The notes under the pieces were generated by a model. The model made no database searches and was not told the origin of the DNA. It was given only the letters and a program-made list of their open reading frames with translations. Shown piece by piece: positions 22,120 to 32,805 of a stretch of 64,000 bases of DNA (position 1 is the first letter of the stretch; the number at the start of each line of letters is the position of its first letter). The stretch covers positions 4,464,001-4,528,000 of the forward strand of contig CM073196.1 of assembly GCA_037042915.1 (NCBI GenBank), in the 5' to 3' direction. A program made the translations under genes and the position numbers. Source of the stretch: Auricularia sp. M13. Lineage: Eukaryota; Basidiomycota; Agaricomycetes; Auriculariales; Auriculariaceae.

Positions 22120-23337
22120 TTAAATGTATGCCGGTAGATGTGTGGCACGCTCCAAGTCAGCCCCGATGATGCGCTTTCCACTGCTCGGGGGTTGGACCAT
22201 CACAGGCGCAACGCCTGCTGCTGTGCTCAGTGCTGGCTGAGAATGCCCCGGTGAAGATATACGCGATGTGTCCAAGGTATCAAAAGCCGGAGGCGCCGGT
22301 GGGTAGGGCGATATGGGATGCGCGCCAGCCCTGGAAGCAACAAGATGGCGATGCCACGCGTATAGGGCCATGGCAGCTAGCAGAACAACTATTACAGCTG
22401 CGATTGGTACAGCAATGACGACAGGACGGATACCCGAGCGCTTTGCGGCTGGACTGGACGAAGGCGACTCGGACGGCGCTGATTGTGGTGTAGACGGCGG
22501 TGAGGTCTCCGAAGGGTTGCCGGTGACATTAGACGAAGTCGTTATAGATGAACTGGTGTCGGAGACGCTTTGCGAGTCGACGAGAGGCTGCCGCGTCGTC
22601 GCACTGTCGAAGTTCACGAGATAATATTGGCCAATCTCGTCCGTCGGGGTCGTGTTATTATATACGGTGCAGACACCTGCTGTGCTCGTTCCGGCACACT
22701 TCAGCTCGTACTCGTTGCGATTGCAAACATTGACGTTAAATAAGTTCCTTTTCGCAGGGTGACACCCTGGCGCCTGTGGAATGTCTGTCGCAAAGCAACA
22801 GAGGACAGCGCTGGGGAGAGTTGTCAGTCGATTCCAGTTCCGCTGAACGGATGCCTGGATATCCGAGTTCAGCAGCTGAATTTGGTAATGCTCTGAGGTG
22901 GCAGATACACCGAATGTCGGGCCAGATGAGCCAGCATACGCCCCGCAAGGCAAGTCCGGATCCAAACCGTAGATCACTGAGCAAGCCTGCGACCCACCAC
23001 CGCCTATGCAGTACACCCATGTCTCATTTAGAGACTCGTCGCCTGATACTGCCGTTAGTAATAATCCATAATCCCCTTTCAGGGACTCATTCACACTCTC
23101 CAACCTGCAGCTCCGGGTGGCAATCTAGCGTATGAGGGGCGCAGCAGATGACCGAAAGGCCGTCGCCCTTGGCGATCTGAATTGCCGCTTCAGCGTGGTC
23201 CATACATCGTGTTTCTGCACGATGCAGGGGTGGGAAGCAGATGAGGAACACGACGGTGGGCTGCGTAGTAAATAATCAGATCCTATGCACAATGATGAAG
23301 CGAGATGGTGGCATACCAACAGCAGGAACTGCCGCAT
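22120..23337 (-). CDS. Cys-rich single-pass membrane protein, paralogue C
   Basis: Exons 23337-23317, 23260-23095 and 23042-22120 give 369 residues. Intron 1 is 56 nt (GTATGC..CAG). Intron 2 is 52 nt, with a TTACTAAC branch site close to the ideal, and splits a Cys codon as T|GC. The product starts MRQFLLLPTVVFLICFPPLH (signal peptide), then CMDHAEAAIQIAKGDG, VICC, DCHPELQV, WVYCIGGGGSQAC, DPDLPCGAY, VLCC, CNRNEYELKC, GVCTVYNN and IGQYYLVNFD. A long Ser/Thr/Pro stalk, one span (VVIAVPIAAVIVVLLAAMAL) and a tail ending ATHLPAYI follow. It is intact by this model and shares exon layout with paralogue B. Membrane sensor or adhesion roles are possible, but none is shown by the sequence. Confidence 0.75.
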
Positions 23338-23339
23338 AA

Positions 23340-24180
23340 TGGCTTGTGACCTGGATATAGATTGAAGTGGGAAGGGACTCATCATAGCTGAAATACACAG
23401 TCCTTATATGCTGCATCTCGCGCAAGTCATTTGACACCAGCTGGATCACCTCACCTGAAGGTACCGACTCTCGGGGCCGCCAAATGCTCGTCGTTTTCTT
23501 CTCGAAGCTGCATCCACACAAAGAAGAGACATCAGACTTGGCTCTTGACATGCGGACATTTCCTACCTCCGACTGTTGATAACATGAGCCTATAGCCTGT
23601 AAGGGTGAAACGCCTGGAATCACGGATTTGTTAACAGGTCGCGAGTCGCGAAAACGTGCCCATGGATCTTCGGCGAGCGTCTCGGCTTCTCAGCAGGATG
23701 TTCTTGTTAGCAATCTGCGTTTCCACCGCCACTGCTGGCAAACTCAGATCCTGCCGATCCTGCTCGGGACAAAGAACCTGTACCAGGCCCTGCGATATTT
23801 TGTGCGTACAGTGCAGCCATATTGGAGGATTCATGTAAATGCGGAGCACCCACGACGTTCTTGTGTACGAGTAATGCACAAAACTTGACGGAGACGCGGA
23901 AATTCCACAGGGAGGGCTCGCGAGAGTGCGGCACGCCTTACGCGGGACCGGTCGCGTCCGGACCTCTCAGCGGACGAGGTGTCCACGGATGACAGACACT
24001 GGCAGCAGGATAGGCGCACCGTGATTAGCCTCGGTTGTTCCACGCTGGCGGTCGCATCCTGATCGACGTGACGCCGTGCTACGAAGCCGACAAAGAGTTC
24101 GGTCCCGGTGAGAACAGAACAGCATGAGAGCGAGATCTGGAGGCAGTAAACCAGCGCCCATCGATTCGCGCCGCAACCGA
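23340..24180. other. stretch without a recognisable gene
   Basis: Upstream of paralogue C. Short frames on both strands have no recognisable domain; it presumably contains the promoter of paralogue C. Confidence 0.35.
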
Positions 24181-24189
24181 TACAACCAC

Positions 24190-24788
24190 CTTAATTCACA
24201 GTAGAAATCGTAGCAGTATATCAGGACAGCAGGGGCAGCTGTACTTCCAGCACAGTGACGCGCGACATGACCGCGAATACCGGCTCCATGACGCGTCACG
24301 AAAGCATCGATCGCCGCGGGCAGATTCATCTGTCGGGCGCCGGAATACTTTGGTTTCAGTCCGCCCGGGGACGGAAATCTGGAGTTCGCGGAGACGCGGC
24401 GCAACCGTGAGCAGCGTGTCGCGGAGCTCTGCGTCCGCTTCCCCGCTGACGCGCCCGAGGCGCATGTCGAGAAGATGCAGTACCGATGGGTGCTTCTCAA
24501 GAATCCCACGAGGCGTGCACACATCAGGCGCGCGATAACCCCGTAATAGATGAAGGTCTCCAATCAAAAGGTTGGCTTGATCAGAGACGAGAGCGGCTTG
24601 CGCTCAGAATTGTCTCTAGGCGTCCGTAACTCGAGCTCACGCATATGTTCGAATAGGTGATATAGAGCCGCGGGCGGGTAGCGGATGGTCGGCGCATGCA
24701 GGTTCAGGCGTACGAGGTTCGCGAAGGCGGGCAACGGACGGAATACCAGAGCCTCAAATGTTGTAGTGCCAAACTGGACGTGTACCAA
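24190..24788 (-). pseudogene. F-box/LRR-like fragment
   Basis: Minus-strand segments show LRR character: FANLVRLNLHAPTIRYPP and LFEHMRELELRTP in one frame, then ILEKHPSVLHLLDMRLG and LLTVAPRLRELQISVPG in a second, and INAFVTRHGAGIRG-like sequence in a third. The frame changes near 24,570 and 24,360 do not match clear introns, so this is probably a decayed relative of the F-box/LRR genes elsewhere in the window. Neither end of a complete gene is visible. Confidence 0.5.
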
Positions 24789-25646
24789 GCGCAGAAAGTC
24801 AGATATAATAGCTTAGGAGTGATATCAGTTTTTCTAGAGCCCCCAGGTACGGCCAGATGCTGTATCAGCCTGTATGTCGCGTATGGACTGGCCAAACGGA
24901 GACGTCCTGGCGCGCCCGCTTCGATACGAGATGCTGCCGTCACGTTGACCGTCGCGGCTGGCTCAAAAACGGACTCGGCGATGGATACTGGCATAAGAGC
25001 GAAACAAGCCGACTGTCGCGTCGAACGCGATGACAGCAGTATGGTCCAAGGTCCGGGAGCGGAGTTGAATCGCTGGCCGGCTCTTCGTCCCGGACTTAAC
25101 ATTTCCGCCTGCCATATCGCTCGTGCTCACGATTGGTTGGCTATGCATTCTGGCTTCGCTCCCACGGTACCGGCTCGGCTTGCGCGCGCTGCCAGGCAAT
25201 GGATCGTGACGGCGGTGCTAGGCTGAGTCGCGCTGCGCGGGCGGAGCACCGCGGCGGGCTGTGACGTGTACCGTTGAACGACGAGCTATGCGCTCGGCGC
25301 TGCTGTCCCTTGCTGCGCAACGCACGATGCAAACGAGTATGGTTCCTACGTATTGTGGTTATAGGTCCAAGGCGTCCTGGAGCTGGACCTTGGAGGCATT
25401 GGACGCCTAGACGGTCTGCGGCGCCATTTTCCTCGCCCTCCTCGTGCTGCAATTGTGCGTATCAGAGCGAGAATCATCATAGTCGGGTCCAAATATGGAC
25501 GAATCCCCGACTCGGAGCATGCCTGCGCAATTCGGAACGCCCTCGCGCTGATCGCCTGCGATTGTAAAGTACTGGACTGCGCCGACTTTCAGGTAATTCC
25601 ACTTCCGTTACACTTTCTTCAAGTTATTCTTGTTTTTCTTCTTTTC

Positions 25647-26355
25647 ATGTTCTTCAAGTCCTCGCTGCTCGCGCTCGCCTTCGCACTCATCCCTGGCGCT
25701 AACGCCTTTTCTGGCAAGACCTGCAGGATCATGCCGCTTGAAGGTGCGTTGGAAGGTCTTACATACGTCGATGTGTAGCTCACGCGCGCGCGGAGTTCAG
25801 CCTCGATTACGAACGGCGCGACGACCTGTACAACTTGCTCCTGAACGACGGCAACACCGTCAACCTGGTTGGCTCGCAGAAGGCAGGCGACTTCCACCAT
25901 CCATTCAACCAGGGCTATCCCAGCGCGGTCTTGACGGAGGTCAACGCCCACGGGCAGGACGCCATGCCGTAGTACGCTACGGTCCCAACATCGCGACCAT
26001 ACTCGCCGGCACGAACGACGCCGTGTTCAAGATCGACTCGGCGGGAGTGCCCGACCGCGTGTACAAGGTCATCGAAGACATCCTCAACTGGCCCTGGCTC
26101 ACCATGGTCGTCGTCGCGACGCTCCCGCCTAACGGAAACCCCAAGGCGGACCAGCTCGTCGACACGTGCAACGCTGCCATGCCCGGCGTCGTCCAGCGCT
26201 TCAACGACCGAGGGTGCTGGGTCGTGCTCGCCGACATCCGCTCTGTCGTCGAGCTGGGTGATTTGGTCGACGGGACGCATCCGAACGACGCCGCGTACGA
26301 GCGCATGGGCCGCAACTTCTACGAGGCCATCCAGCTCGGCGAGTCGAGGGGCTAG
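25647..26355 (+). pseudogene. SGNH-type (CE3-like) esterase, decayed
   Basis: Exon 1 (25647-25743) encodes a signal peptide, MFFKSSLLALAFALIPGANA, and CRIMPLE. A 35 nt intron (GTGCGT..TAG) is inferred. The next exon gives FSLDYERRDDLYNLLLNDGN, VNLVGSQKAGDFHHPF and AHGQDAMP. A different frame then continues YGPNIATILAGTNDAVF, TLPPNGNPKADQLVD and DGTHPNDAAYERM to the stop at 26353. GTND is SGNH block III and DGTHPND contains the catalytic Asp and His of block V. The block I serine motif, normally GDS or GAS after IMPL, is absent, and the frame changes at about 25,970-25,980 just after DAMP. Secreted esterases of this class usually deacetylate plant cell-wall xylan. This copy is probably not active. 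Confidence 0.65.
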
Positions 26356-26359
26356 CTCG

Positions 26360-26900
26360 CGGATGTGTACGGTCCGCTGCCGCAGATGGGCTGATTACAG
26401 TATATGTCATGAATATCTATAAATGAAACTCTGCTGTTCGTCTACAGTGCGTGAAACAGAGCGGATGGGCCCGGTTGCCGCGCATTATCAACGCCTTTCC
26501 ACAGATTGCTAGCCCGGTCCGTGTCACGAAGGTGAGAATAGGATGAGCGCGGTACAAGAGCTACTACGAGCTCTTCCCAGTTTGCTGAACAGATACAGTA
26601 GGCGATAGTGCCAGGGCGAAGGGCCGGGCACAGCAGCAAACAACATCAGTAGAACCGGAACGGGCCTATCGACTGACCTGGGCAAGTACTTGAGATTATG
26701 GCGCTCCCTACATAACACCGCAGCCGAGTTATTTAAACAAAAAATGATATAGTAATGAGTGTGTATTGGCCGAGGTATAAGTAACGCAGACTCGGAGCGT
26801 CGAAACGGAGAAGTCTAACATCTCTCATATGTGTAGTGAAAACAAGACCGTAATCGATGGCCAAGAAAGACCATGCGAAGCGGGAGTCTCTCCGAGTACT
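26360..26900. other. intergenic stretch between the esterase relic and paralogue D
   Basis: Convergent 3' ends. AT-rich sequence near 26,735-26,760 could hold polyadenylation signals; no gene is seen. Confidence 0.4.
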
Positions 26901-28028
26901 TTATGTAGGGCTATAAGGCGGGAGTCGACTACGACGATCAGCCGACTCGAAACTGTCCGCCCGGGTGGGCGATTTTCCACTGACACTACCCTGAGAACGG
27001 TCCTGGGATCCGATTGGCGTTGATTCAGGCGCGTCGCGTGTTAGCGCGCACAGCGTATGCCACAGAGACATCTTGGATGGCTCTGCGCCGCCGTGACCAG
27101 TAAGGTGGCGGACATAAGGGGATATGGATTTCCTCCTGGCTGTGCGACGGCGAAGGAAGAATGTCGCCAATGCCCCCAAAATAAGCACACCAACTGCAAC
27201 GGGTACGGCGATGAAGAGCAGAGAGGGACTAGTGGCGGTGGTAGTAGTGCCGTGGGATCCTGATGCAATCGCCGGATTTGGTGGCGAACCCAACGCCATG
27301 CTCGCACTGGCAGCCTGAGTAATGCTGCTGGTAGATGAATGCACAGTTGACGCCTCCGGTAGACTCTCGTTGAAGTTCACAAAGTAATGCTGGCCAATTT
27401 CTTCCATATTTCCGACCGAGTCCGTGTTGTACACGGTGCAGAGTCCTTGCGCGTCCGTGCCGAGGCACCTCAGCGTGTACTCGCCCGTCGCGCAGACTGG
27501 CGGATTAAGATCCTTCCAGGTAGCCAGCCGAATGCCAGTGCCGGTGGGAAAATGCATCCCACCGGCGGAGCAGACAACTGCTTGATCTGACGCTGAGAGC
27601 GCGTGCCAGTGCGTCTGGACCAGCTCCTGGACCTCCGCATTCAGCAGAGAGACGGACTCCGTCGAAACGGGCGAGAGGCCGAAGATATCCCCAGCCGGCC
27701 CGGAGTGCACAGTGCAAAGTACGATTGTCGGTGAACCGGGAGAGACTGCCATCGTGCGGCATACCTGAGTGCTACCGGCGCCCAGGCAGTATGCCACCAG
27801 TGCAGCGTTGCCTATTATCGATCAGCGAAGGACGCCCTTCAGCCTCGCAGAATAAAGCTCACATGGTCCTTCAGACTGAACTCTACACACCAGAGATTCT
27901 GGATGGCAGCAGGACAAGGTCCAGCCTTGGATCATGACGTTCTGGGCGATTTTATCGGTTTGGTCGCATTCTCTCGATCCGCGAAGCTGTAGTATCCATG
28001 ATGAAACGAGCACGAGCGTAAGCTGCAT
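26901..28028 (-). CDS. Cys-rich single-pass membrane protein, paralogue D
   Basis: Exons 28028-27863 and 27811-26901, with a 51 nt intron (GTGAGC..TAG) that splits a Cys codon as T|GC, encode 358 residues. The signal peptide is MQLTLVLVSSWILQLRGSRE. The ectodomain keeps LSCC, YCLGAGSTQVC, CATGEYTLRC, GLCTVYN and IGQHYFVNFN but lacks the PCG turn (VLCTVHSGPAG instead) and has a single C where the others have CC (VVCSAGG). A Thr/Ser/Ala stalk leads to one span (LLFIAVPVAVGVLILGALATFF) and a tail ending RLPPYSPT, a full PPxY motif. This is the most diverged paralogue. A further short 5' exon is possible, because the first exon has the same 166 nt length as the second exon of paralogues B and C. 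Confidence 0.7.
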
Positions 28029-28361
28029 CCCGTCCGCAAGGTCAGTTCGCAGATACCAGATATTGATCACTGACGAGTGAGGGCTGTCGCAACTGCATTT
28101 CAGGTTGGAGATGTCGTGACTCTGGAATGCTCGAGCAGCGTGGGGCTGACGCGACAAGCACGTCTCCACCCGTTGCAATCTGGCGAAGGACGTTCTTATA
28201 GACCGAAGACTAACTGCAAACTCGACAGACCGCCTGCAACAGTCGAAGTTGGACGATCTTTGATAGTCGCTAATCCGTTGGCCCTTGACTAGCAAGTTTG
28301 AGGCAGGATCAGCCAGGCACACGCTTTCTGACGATGCGGATGGGAAATAACGGGTACTTAC

Positions 28362-28506
28362 CGTTGCGGTCGTAATTGGAGTCTGTTGCTACGAAATACA
28401 TACCAGTGACGTCGGTGCGATGTCCGCCACCGTAGTTCTTCGAGGGAGAGGGGGGAGTGAAGTCGTAGTCCCGTTTGCCGTGAAGATCAAACGCTAGGCC
28501 GCCCAA
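28362..28506 (-). CDS. possible internal exon of an unrecognised gene
   Basis: The minus strand has an open stretch GGLAFDLHGKRDYDFTPPSP, GGGHRTDVTGMYFVATDSN and DRNG, then a perfect GTAAGT donor at 28,361. The composition looks coding, but no start, partner exon or family could be found. It lies just upstream of paralogue D in the same orientation. Confidence 0.25.
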
Positions 28507-28509
28507 CGT

Positions 28510-29380
28510 GTCTGTTCATAGGTTATCTAGGGCACAGGAAGCCGAAATCCACGTCGAATCAGTTAGAGACGAGGGGCAACAGAACCCACAACAGCGCATA
28601 AGGGGTGAGGATCGCCCAAGAACAGGAATCTAAGGAAAGAGCATTGTTCAAACCACGCTATCGCGAGCGCTATATTCTACGACGTACAGATCTTCATCCC
28701 ATATCAACGCCACTAGTTCGACCGTTCAATATCCACAGTCAACAATTCCTTCCGCGGTGGGGTGACGTGTGTTCTGGCGATGTCGAAGTTCAATGGCGCG
28801 AGCAGCACTCTACATGCACAGAGATATTGCTCGTGTGTTCGGTTACTCCTGCTTCATAGGAGGTACCCCATGACTGAAAGCTCGGCTTGCTGGAGCAATC
28901 ACGCCACCCGAAAGTGCTTTCGGTTTGACATTGTGACAACTGATGCCCGGATCGAAAGCTTTGGTCAGTGCATACTCTTCTCAGCGGCGCAGAAACTTCT
29001 CAAGCCAGGCAATTGCGGTTACAACAATTGCGCAGCAAGTGCTACGACAGATGTGACGCCGTTTGCCCAGGCTCGAATATCCCCAAAGACAGACCCGACA
29101 GGGCGCTTCTGCAGGGACATCGCAGTGCATGTCAGATGCATGCGGTGCACCGAAGCGCTCGCCCTCGACCAACGGGCTATATAGCTCAAAGTGGTTTCAC
29201 CGGTGCGCGCGCTCGACCTCATCTCCGCATTCTTCGAACGCAACGCAAAATGGGTAGGTTTGCCAGTCGATCACCCCATCGGTACCATAATCTCGTCCGC
29301 CACAGCGATCAGCAGAACTCTGCTCCTGTATAGACTTTCAACACGCGCGCACCTTGAGCGCGCGCGTTCACAATTTCCCG
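28510..29380. other. stretch with no supported gene
   Basis: The 3' part (29,191-29,391) is open in frame with the following membrane-protein gene and may be a 5' exon of it. The rest shows nothing recognisable. Confidence 0.3.
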
Positions 29381-29391
29381 CCGTATCAGCG

Positions 29392-30538
29392 ATGAGCGCA
29401 TTCGGCGCCGGCGTAGCCCTGTCATCCTTCTACGCGGCGCGGCAAGTGAACGACCCCCCGCGCGCGATTTCGTGCCTCGCATGGGCCTTTGCACTGTACA
29501 TCCTGGCGTTGGTCATCTCGTTCGTCTGGCCTTTCATTCGGCTGCCAACGTCGCGTCCAGCGTCCGAGTTCTTCCTCCACGACCTTGCTCTAATTCTCAA
29601 AAATATTGCCATCATCACCACGCTCGGAGGCAGCATCGTATGCATTGCTTCGGGGACCTTTCTGCTTGCCATTGCACTCGCACTGTCTGATGTATCTCGC
29701 GCAACTGGTGCAGCGGGATACGCATCTGCGCTCGCAATCGTGCTGCTGGGACTGTTCGCTCTGGCAACCCCGTGGATTTTCGCGCTGCTAGTTCAGCGCA
29801 ATCGAATATACTCTGCTGCAGACGTCGAGCGAGAAGCGATGGTACGCTTCCATCTTTTCATAGTGGCAGCATTCAGCTCAATGACTGAGTGCAACAGACG
29901 TTGCTTGCGAAACATGGGGATCTCATGACGTTTCTTCGCAGATACAAACGCGACCAGTATTTTCTGCGCAAACTCGTCGAGTGCGGCCAATTGAAACTGG
30001 GAGGAACGGACGGCGCGGGGCGAGAGGAGCGCGAGGAGAAGAATGCGCGGCTTTTGTACCACACGAGTCTGGTGCGCTTAGACGGAAAGCTCGTTCGGGA
30101 GCGATTAGCTGAGATTAGAGCAGGCTCTGCACCCACAGGGAACACCGCTATACCACCCCGGGGATGGATTCGAGCGCGGCGGGGTCAACCGCGCGCGCGA
30201 ATTTCTGAGGAGTGTGGCAAGATGGCAGCAACCGCTGGACATTTTGCACAGCGCCGGCGACGTCGACGCGTTCTTCAACCTCCCGGAGCCCGAACAGCTG
30301 ACACGGTTTCTGGTACTGCAGGTAAGGGCGCCGTGTATCTTTCTTTGTAGGATGGATGCGGACTGATGTTTTGCTTGGGCAGCGGGGATGCGAAGTATTC
30401 AGGCCCTCGGATCCACCACGGACTCAATGGCCGCATCCCCCCTGGCCTATTCCGCGAACTCCCTCCCCAGTACAGCGATGGGCTGGGCAGGCTGAAGACG
30501 CGCGGGATGTCCCGTGGGTTTCTGGTCCAAAGCCTTAG
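29392..30538 (+). CDS. multipass membrane protein with cytosolic C-terminal region, unknown function
   Basis: From the ATG at 29392 the protein has three or four hydrophobic segments, including AISCLAWAFALYILALVISF, ILKNIAIITTLGGSIVCIAS and ASALAIVLLGLFALATPWIF, then VEREAM. A 56 nt intron (GTACGC at 29842, acceptor ending near 29,897) fits in frame and joins TLLAKHGDLMTFLRRYKRDQ, a charged region, and LLYHTSLVRLDGKLVRERLA. Near 30,140 the coherent frame shifts by one base to LYHPGDGFERGGVNRAREF and PEPEQLTRFLVLQ. A GTAAGG donor follows, and after a 61 nt intron a Pro-rich end. The one-base shift means either an assembly error or a damaged gene. The N terminus may extend upstream. I do not recognise the family. 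Confidence 0.4.
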
Positions 30539-30699
30539 CCTTGTGAACTCTGACTCACCACTTTGCACCCAAAAGATTTACGCACCTGTAACGATCGCGC
30601 TGATGATGGTCGAAAATATGGAAGATCGACGAAGCAGAGACCAGAGAGAACGACTTGGGCAGCAGCTAGAAGGATCGCTGTAGAAAAGCATGTGAAACA

Positions 30700-32160
30700 G
30701 GTCACATCGTGTTGCCTGTACGCGAATAGCACAAATATACAAACTTAAAGATCATCAGTACACCAGACCACCGCCCGCCGGACTACTCAAGCCCGCTTCG
30801 TCTCCTCGCTCTGCGGGGGGCGGAGCCACGGCGCTGGCGACGACGGACACGGCACCATACCCGCCAGTTGTATACGCGCCACCACACTCGCTGCATCGCG
30901 CCCGACCAGGCAACGTAACGCACGTCGCATGGCGCAAGCACCAATACCCTCCCACCATGCTGCGCGCGGCGAGCGAGGCAAGCGCGCCGTGCCCGTGAGC
31001 AGCGTGGAGACCCACAGCGACGGGCAATCGTCACTCATGGCGCGCGGGCAGGGGCGGGCCACGCGTCGCGGGCAACATTAATGTGCGTCTGCGGCGGATG
31101 GTATCGCGACCGCGGACGGCACAACGCAAGCACGCCCTGTCCATCACGTACGCCCGCGTCACCGGCTCGAGCTCCTGCGCGCGCGAGCAGGAAGCGCTAA
31201 CGCTGTCTATCAAGCGCCGCGCAGCAGGACGTCCGATTTCAGCGGTCACGTCCGACGGTAGCGTCGTGGGCGCTCGCATGGCGCACCGCGCAAGCGCGAG
31301 GGGCGCCAGCCAGTGCTTAGGCTGGATGGGTCCTGCTTTCCCGCATTTCACTAGGCGGACGCGCCATGTCTCCCATAGGCTTTGCGTCTGATGCGCAGAC
31401 ACATCCGCGACGGAGGCCGAGCGTGTCTTCTCCCCGTGCACGGCAACAGGGCGTACTTGCTCCGACCCGCGAGCGGATTGCGCAACGACCCGCCACCATC
31501 CCGGCGTGCGGAAACGCGATATTATTTCCACCGACAGCAGACTGCACGCGCGCGCGACCACGGCCGGGTGCTGCATTACGCTGGAGGTGTCGCGCGCGCC
31601 GCCTGGCTAGTCAGCTGTCACGTTTGACGTAGCCGGCCGCGCGGTGGGCTCGAGTCAAGGCGGTCGTCTTGACGAACAGCGCGCGCGCGGTGTGCTCGAT
31701 GACGCAGCGGGCGGTCCGGTGTGCTGTTGCCCCACGCGCGTTGGCCGTCTCGCGCTCGTTCGACCATGGTGCTGCGTCCGACTGCCGCTGGCGGCCGCTG
31801 CGCACACGTACGCGCGCCGTATATGCAGTAGCTCTGCCGCACGCGCGTGCGCCAGGTCAGGTAGAGGCTCGGCGGAGTGGTGGGCGCGGCTCGGCGTGAC
31901 CGCGCCGGCGTGGAGCTGACGGTGTCGGCGGGTACTCGCGTATGGAACTGCCGCGCGCCCCGTCATGTTCGAATTTGCCGCGTGCCCGCTGTCTGCCGCG
32001 TTCGAGCGCCGTCGAGTTACGAGACCGACGAGTTCGTGCGTCGTCGCGCGCGCCTCGATGGCAGTCCACGGTACGCAACAACCCGCGCGGCGTGCTCATG
32101 CCGACTTCCCGATGGCAAGCTACGGCCACGAGCGCAGGCGGCCCGCGTGCACCTCGTGCG
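30700..32160. other. GC-rich stretch without a supported gene
   Basis: Very CpG-rich; many long open frames on both strands follow from base composition. No domain or splice pattern is visible. Confidence 0.4.
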
Positions 32161-32164
32161 ATTT

Positions 32165-32300
32165 GGCCGCTAAGCACGTCCATCGCGCGCTCGCACGCGA
32201 CTATGGCGTCCTGCGCGCGCGCATGCTGGCGAGCGCCGCCATATGCTGCTCTGCGTCGGGGCGCGGGCGTCATGCTCGGCGGTGCAGGGGGCTGTCGCGC
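32165..32300 (-). pseudogene. diverged copy of the coiled-coil gene 3' end
   Basis: The minus strand reads ARAQDAIVACERAMDVL, matching ARAQDAVVARERAMEAL at the end of the coiled-coil gene (32,840-32,960). The DNA blocks GGCGTCCTGCGCGCGCG and GAGCGCCGCCAT are shared in the same order. It is a partial, decayed direct duplicate. Confidence 0.5.
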
Positions 32301-32805
32301 CCACCGAGCTCCGGGCATCGTGCGCGTCGTGCGAGCGGGTGTCGAGCGCAAAGTCAGCGGCCGGGCAGGTCGACGATGGACGGCGCGGCGTGCATGGGAT
32401 GGAGGGGTAACCAAATCTATCTGGTGGGCGACATGCGCACGACGGAGGTCGAGCTGCGGGGCACAGGTCGGAAGCGCCGTGGAGTCCAGTAGATGTGGTA
32501 CCGGCGCAACGGTGGAAGCGTGCGCAGCAGCCAAACGCGGCGCATGCGACTGCGTCTGCTCCGCAGGGGCGCGTGTGGACTCCACAATGACCAGCGTTGG
32601 ATGTCGCGGGCGGTCCTTGTGCACGCATCGCCTGGCGCGCGTAACGTCCAGCGTGCATGTTCGACAATCACCGGGCGCGCGCTGGGCTGGCCTGCGTGGT
32701 CGCGGTTGGGATTCGGCGCGCTGGGTACGAGCTCGCGCTGGGTTCAGCGACCTCCAGCGAGCGCGCCCGTTCATCCCTCGTGCGCACCCCCGCAAGCGTT
32801 TGCGC

